A model generated the notes under the pieces. It ran no database searches, was not told where the DNA came from, and saw only the letters and a program-made list of their open reading frames with translations. Positions 6,406 through 10,139 of a DNA stretch of 10,139 nucleotides are shown here, piece by piece. The position numbers and the translations under genes are program-made. Origin of the DNA: JBCBKZ01 sp039026975 (GTDB taxonomy: Bacteria; Bacteroidota; Bacteroidia; J057); NCBI GenBank assembly GCA_039026975.1, contig JBCCLI010000233.1:1-10139 (forward strand), written 5' to 3'. The first letter of the stretch is position 1; each line of letters opens with the position of its first letter.

Positions 6406-6690
6406 TTACATATGACCTACTTCATCCGGTAAGTCATAGAAAGTAGGATGTCGATAAACCTTATCCTCAGCGGGTTTGAATAGTTCATCCTTGTGCGCTG
6501 GATTGGTAGCAGTGATGTGTTTGGATTCTACCACCCAAACACTTACCCCTTCCTGCCTGCGGGTGTATACATCTCTGGCATTTTCTATTGCCATTTCGGC
6601 ATCAGCAGCATGAAGGCTACCTACATGTCTGTGCTCCAGGCCATTCTTAGACCTGACAAACACTTCCCATATGGGCCATTCTTTCTTCAT
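6406..6690 (-). CDS. paaB: PaaB, small subunit of the phenylacetyl-CoA 1,2-epoxidase
   Basis: A 94-residue protein matching PaaB in length and sequence: WPIWEVFVRSKNGLEHRHVGSLHAADAEMAIENARDVYTRR over residues 5-45, then GVSVWVVES. PaaB bridges two PaaAC heterodimers in the epoxidase complex and is needed for activity. The ATG at 6690 lies 10 bases after the paaA stop, so the two are cotranscribed. The C-terminus (DLPDEVGHM) runs to the edge of the ATTC repeat region without being altered by it. Confidence 0.95.
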   Translation of the reverse strand: MKKEWPIWEVFVRSKNGLEHRHVGSLHAADAEMAIENARDVYTRRQEGVSVWVVESKHITATNPAHKDELFKPAEDKVYRHPTFYDLPDEVGHM

Positions 6691-6700
6691 CTTCTATAGA

Positions 6701-7642
6701 TTATGCTTCTACTCTGTTTTTCTCAGCGTGAGCTACAGCAGCTTCTCTTACCCAGGCCCCCTCGTCCCATGCTTTGTTCTTGGCTGCCAGGCGCTCCTTA
6801 TTACAAGGACCATTTCCTTTGACTACCTGCCAGAACTCATCCCAGTCTATTTCTCCAAAATCATAGTGCCCTCTTTCCTCATTCCATTTCAGATCAGGAT
6901 CAGGGATGGTGATTCCCAGAATTTCTGCCTGAGGTACTGTCATGTCTACAAACTGCTGGCGCAGCTCATCATTGGTTTTGCGCTTGATCTTCCACTTCAT
7001 GGACTGCTCCGTGTTAGGAGACTCAGCATCTCTGGGACCAAACATCATGAGTGAAGGCCACCACCAACGGTTTAGTGAATCCTGAGCCATTTCTTTTTGA
7101 GCTGCTGTACCTTTACAAAGGGTGAGCATAATCTCATATCCCTGGCGTTGGTGGAAACTTTCTTCTTTACAGATCCTCACCATGGCTCTGGCATAAGGAC
7201 CATAGGAGGTACGAGTGAGCATTACCTGATTAATGATGGCAGCTCCATCTACTAACCAGCCAATAGCTCCCATATCTGACCAGGAAAGGGTAGGGTAGTT
7301 AAAGATGCTGGAATACTTGGCCTTTCCGGTAAGTAGTTGCTGATAAAGCTCATCTCTGCTAATTCCCAGGGTTTCTGCTGCACTGTAAAGGTATAGCCCA
7401 TGGCCTGCTTCATCCTGTACTTTGGCCAGCAGGGCTACCTTCCTTCTCAGGCTAGGGGCACGCGTAATCCAGTTTCCCTCAGGAAGCATCCCCACAATCT
7501 CGGAATGGGCATGCTGGGAGATTTGCCTGATGTGGGTTTTTCGATATTTTTCTGGCATCCAGTCCTTAGGTTCAATGACCTCGCCAGCATCGATTCTGTC
7601 TTGAAATAGCGTTTCTAATTCTTCTTGATTGTAGTCTTTCAT
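6701..7642 (-). CDS. paaA: PaaA, catalytic di-iron subunit of the phenylacetyl-CoA 1,2-epoxidase
   Basis: A 313-residue bacterial multicomponent-monooxygenase-like subunit. It inserts one oxygen atom into the ring of phenylacetyl-CoA, giving the 1,2-epoxide, with electrons from PaaE. The full set of expected iron ligands is visible: Glu48 (HSEIVG), Glu78 and His81 (DEAGH), Asp132 (VDG), Glu161 and His164 (KEESFH). Their spacing agrees with the E. coli PaaA ligand set as I remember it, shifted by six residues. The NRWWWPSLMMFGPRD segment at 191-205 is also typical. The start at 7642 (MKDYNQEELETLFQDRI) follows paaE by 12 bases, and the stop is 10 bases before paaB. Nothing suggests damage. Confidence 0.97.
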   Translation of the reverse strand: MKDYNQEELETLFQDRIDAGEVIEPKDWMPEKYRKTHIRQISQHAHSEIVGMLPEGNWITRAPSLRRKVALLAKVQDEAGHGLYLYSAAETLGISRDELYQQLLTGKAKYSSIFNYPTLSWSDMGAIGWLVDGAAIINQVMLTRTSYGPYARAMVRICKEESFHQRQGYEIMLTLCKGTAAQKEMAQDSLNRWWWPSLMMFGPRDAESPNTEQSMKWKIKRKTNDELRQQFVDMTVPQAEILGITIPDPDLKWNEERGHYDFGEIDWDEFWQVVKGNGPCNKERLAAKNKAWDEGAWVREAAVAHAEKNRVEA

Positions 7643-7654
7643 CTTATTTATGTT

Positions 7655-8731
7655 TTAGCTGGAACTGGTATCAAAGTCTACTACTACTTTTTCTGATAAA
7701 GGAATGGCCTGACAGGTAAGTATATAGCCATTGTCAATTTCCTCTTGCTCAAGGGCATAGTTAAGTAACATATCTACTTTCCCTTCTACTACCTTAGCTC
7801 TACAGGTACAGCACATACCTCCTTTACAGGCAAAAGGCAGATCTGCCCGGTTTTCCAGAGCAGCATCCAAAATATTGGTACTCTGCTGAGGAATAGAGAA
7901 GGTAATGGTCTTTCCTCCTTCAATGATGCTGATTTCTGAAAGTTTAGAAGGATCTATTTCTTCCTTTTTGGCCTTCTTAACTATGTTTCCAGTGTTAAAA
8001 AGTTCAAAATGAATCTTTTTAGCTGCTATATCTTTTGCTAAAAGGTGATCCCTGATCAGGAAAATCATCTCATTTGGTCCACAAATGAAAAAGTGGTTAG
8101 TCTCACTCTTATTGATAAAATGCTCAAACAACACATCCAATTTTTCCTGGTCTATTCTTCCATTAAATAGTTCAGAAGTTCTTCTTTCTCTCGTGAGAAA
8201 GTGGAAAATCTCAAATCTACCCAGGTAGATATTTTTGAGAGCCTCTATCTCCTCTTTGAGAATGATGGTATTGACGGACTGATTTATGTAGAAAAGCTTG
8301 AAGGTAGATTGAGGTTCAGTTTGGAGATGCGTTTTGATGATGGAAAGAATGGGTGTAATCCCACTTCCGGCAGCAAAAGCCACATAATTTCTCGCCCTGA
8401 AAGGATCTACTTCTACAAAGAATCTTCCGTCAGGAGGCATTACCTCTAATACTTCTCCGGCTTTGAGGATATCGTTAGCAAAAGTAGAGAATCTTCCATC
8501 CTCTATCTTCTTCACCGCTACCTGCCATTCATTATCTAGCGGAGATGAGCATAGAGAATATGATCTCCTCACTTCTTCACCCTTGATCTCTTTCTTTATG
8601 GTCAGGTATTGACCCTGTTTGTAAGAGAACTCCTCCTTGTGCTCTTCTGCTACCTGAAAGGTAATTAGCGCACAGTCATCTGTGGTCTTTTCTACCTTCT
8701 TTACAGGAAGTTTATAGAATTTGGTCGCCAT
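7655..8731 (-). CDS. paaE: PaaE, FAD/2Fe-2S reductase of the phenylacetyl-CoA 1,2-epoxidase
   Basis: A 358-residue reductase that passes electrons from NAD(P)H through FAD and a 2Fe-2S cluster to PaaA. Domains in order: FAD-binding barrel with RRSYSL at 55-60; NAD(P)-binding domain with AAGSGITPILS at 120-130 and FICGPNEM at 215-222; and a C-terminal plant-type ferredoxin domain with cluster ligands Cys302, Cys307, Cys310 and Cys340 (CKGGMCCTC, LTCQA). Cys308 is an extra cysteine beside the cluster. The start at 8731 is 7 bases after the paaK stop. Its place before paaA, not after paaD, differs from E. coli but still keeps it in the epoxidase operon. Confidence 0.95.
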   Translation of the reverse strand: MATKFYKLPVKKVEKTTDDCALITFQVAEEHKEEFSYKQGQYLTIKKEIKGEEVRRSYSLCSSPLDNEWQVAVKKIEDGRFSTFANDILKAGEVLEVMPPDGRFFVEVDPFRARNYVAFAAGSGITPILSIIKTHLQTEPQSTFKLFYINQSVNTIILKEEIEALKNIYLGRFEIFHFLTRERRTSELFNGRIDQEKLDVLFEHFINKSETNHFFICGPNEMIFLIRDHLLAKDIAAKKIHFELFNTGNIVKKAKKEEIDPSKLSEISIIEGGKTITFSIPQQSTNILDAALENRADLPFACKGGMCCTCRAKVVEGKVDMLLNYALEQEEIDNGYILTCQAIPLSEKVVVDFDTSSS

Positions 8732-8738
8732 GCTTCTC

Positions 8739-10070
8739 TTACTTCAGGTTTCTTTGATCGTTGATTCTACTAAGTTTTCCTCCGGCACTTCTGGGAATGG
8801 TATCATAGGGTGTTAACTCAACCTTCATGCTTAACCCAATGTTATTTTTGATCTTATGGCTTAGCTCTTTGGTAAGCTGCTGGATTCTGTCATGTCCTCC
8901 AAAATCATTTGTATTTATTCCTGACGATACCTCTTCTACAACCTCCACCTTCAGGTCTACCGTATCCATATTCCCCTCGCGTTTCACGATGAGTTGATAG
9001 TTAGGAGCTAGATGTGAAAAGTCTTCTAATAACACCTCAACCTGAGTGTGGAAGAGATTTACGCCTCTAATGATGAGCATATCATCAGATCTCCCTTTGA
9101 TGGAAGACATTTTTATATGGGTACGTTTAGCATCTGAGTCATAGTAGATGCTACAAATATCGTTGGTCCAGTAACGGAGAATAGGTAAGGCTTGCTTGGT
9201 CAGGGTAGTAAACACTAGTACCCCTTCTTTTCCGTGTGGAAGGGGTTCTCCGGTATCCTTATCTACTACTTCCGGGTAAAAGTGATCTTCCCATATATAA
9301 CTTCCTGTCCCTTTTTCTTCATAGTCTTCCTGAGAAACCCCGGGTCCTATAATTTCACTCAGCCCATAAATATTGGTGGCAATTACGTTCAACGCTTTTT
9401 CTACCTGATTTCTAATGGTTTCTGTCCATGGTTCTGCTCCAAGAATAGCATATTTCAGGTTTAGGCTATCCAGAGAAATACCCCTTTTATATATTTCTTC
9501 CCCAAGGGTTTGGGCATAAGAGGGCGTACAGCAAATAACCTCTGGTTGAAAATCCTGAATGATCATTAATTGACGGTCTGTCATTCCTCCTGAAACCGGA
9601 ATCACGGCCATTCCTAATTTGGTCGCACCTCCATGCATGCCTAGCCCACCAGTGAAAAGCCCATATCCGTAAGCATTATGCAGCTTCATGCCTGATTTAG
9701 CGCCACCAGCTACCAGAGAGCGGGCTACCACCTCATCAAAAACGCCAAGATCATGCCTATTATATCCCACCACGGTAGGTTTACCCGTAGTACCGCTGGA
9801 GGCGTGAATCCTCACAACCTCATTCTGCGGAACTGCAAAAAGATCAAATGGGTAATTATCGCGTAAATCAGTCTTTTTGGTAAAGGGAATTTTGTGAAGG
9901 TCTTCAACACCCTGGATGTCGGAAGGCGTTATCCCCGCTTCATCAAACTGTCTTTTATAAAAAGGGACCTGGGTGTAAACTCTTTGAAGTAAGTTCTTAA
10001 GTCTATCATTCTGAAGCGTTCTCAGCTTAGATAATGGCAAACTTTCTATGTCTCTATTATACATAGCCAT
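8739..10070 (-). CDS. paaK: phenylacetate-CoA ligase
   Basis: A 443-residue AMP-forming ligase that activates phenylacetate with ATP and CoA to phenylacetyl-CoA, the first step of the pathway. Seen: P-loop SSGTTGKPTVVGY at 91-103, LGAEPW at 210-215, YGLSEIIGPG at 235-244, RYWTND at 299-304, GRSDDMLIIRGVNLF at 326-340, and the C-terminal Lys432 in SAGGKLSR, the likely adenylation lysine. Length and order fit PaaK. I use the ATG at 10070; an ATG two codons later (10064) is also possible. It is the first gene of the operon in this window, with a 69-base leader visible upstream carrying a promoter-like box. Confidence 0.96.
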   Translation of the reverse strand: MAMYNRDIESLPLSKLRTLQNDRLKNLLQRVYTQVPFYKRQFDEAGITPSDIQGVEDLHKIPFTKKTDLRDNYPFDLFAVPQNEVVRIHASSGTTGKPTVVGYNRHDLGVFDEVVARSLVAGGAKSGMKLHNAYGYGLFTGGLGMHGGATKLGMAVIPVSGGMTDRQLMIIQDFQPEVICCTPSYAQTLGEEIYKRGISLDSLNLKYAILGAEPWTETIRNQVEKALNVIATNIYGLSEIIGPGVSQEDYEEKGTGSYIWEDHFYPEVVDKDTGEPLPHGKEGVLVFTTLTKQALPILRYWTNDICSIYYDSDAKRTHIKMSSIKGRSDDMLIIRGVNLFHTQVEVLLEDFSHLAPNYQLIVKREGNMDTVDLKVEVVEEVSSGINTNDFGGHDRIQQLTKELSHKIKNNIGLSMKVELTPYDTIPRSAGGKLSRINDQRNLK

Positions 10071-10106
10071 TTCGTTAAAGTGAAAGTATAATCTTCAGAT
10101 AGATAG

Positions 10107-10124
10107 CCGATGACCTCTTATCGG
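10107..10124. promoter_or_regulatory. small inverted repeat in the paaK leader
   Basis: CCGAT and ATCGG arms of five bases are separated by eight bases. The site sits between the putative -7 box and the paaK ATG, where a repressor could bind. The arms are short, so this could be chance. No regulator gene lies in the window to match it with. Confidence 0.25.
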
Positions 10125-10130
10125 TAAGAA

Positions 10131-10138
10131 CAAATATA
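10131..10138 (-). promoter_or_regulatory. candidate -7 box of the operon promoter
   Basis: On the minus strand this reads TATATTTG, an exact match to the Bacteroidota -7 consensus TAnnTTTG, about 60 bases upstream of the paaK start. The matching -33 element would fall beyond the window edge and cannot be checked. Its position in front of the first gene of a tightly packed run makes it the best promoter candidate in the window. Confidence 0.5.
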
Positions 10139-10139
10139 C

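Noticed and set aside
6164..6415. Plus-strand open frame of 83 codons
   Set aside because: Its serine-histidine-glutamine-rich sequence is simply the translation of the ATTC tract.

Overview
The window carries most of an aerobic phenylacetate (phenylacetyl-CoA) degradation operon, all on the minus strand and read from about 10130 down to 1. Ten genes are visible in the order paaK, paaE, paaA, paaB, paaC, paaD, paaH, paaI, a paaJ/pcaF-type thiolase and paaZ; the last runs off the low-coordinate edge. No convincing gene lies on the plus strand. The moderate GC content, the weak Shine-Dalgarno signals, the TAnnTTTG-like promoter box upstream of paaK and the style of the proteins all suggest a Bacteroidota bacterium, probably of the Cytophagia. 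This placement is an inference.

The genes give a nearly continuous pathway. PaaK makes phenylacetyl-CoA. PaaA, PaaB, PaaC and PaaE, with the Fe-S maturation factor PaaD, form the ring 1,2-epoxidase. PaaZ opens the oxepin-CoA ring and oxidises the resulting aldehyde. PaaH and the thiolase carry out the late beta-oxidation steps to succinyl-CoA and acetyl-CoA. PaaI is a rescue thioesterase. The isomerase PaaG, the hydratase PaaF, a regulator and a transporter are not in the window. paaE sits between paaK and paaA instead of after paaD as in Escherichia coli.

Layout: 10071-10139 is the leader with a promoter-like box and a small inverted repeat. 10070-6406 holds paaK-E-A-B, tightly packed with gaps of 7 to 12 bases. 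6405-6144 is a repetitive gap with a 17-fold ATTC tract and three small hairpins. 6143-4897 is paaC-paaD, joined by a TAATG stop-start. 4896-4680 contains copy B of a structured 124-bp repeat. 4679-3525 is paaH. 3524-3335 contains copy A of the same repeat. 3334-1672 is paaI plus thiolase, 10 bases apart. 1671-1422 holds a different element bounded by inverted repeats. 1421-1 is the 5' part of paaZ.

The enzymes are conventional. The striking part is the non-coding DNA: four of the nine junctions between genes are opened to 190-262 bases and hold repetitive, hairpin-forming DNA of three apparent kinds. Two near-identical copies of one kind flank paaH as direct repeats. These are the best candidates for undescribed biology here.
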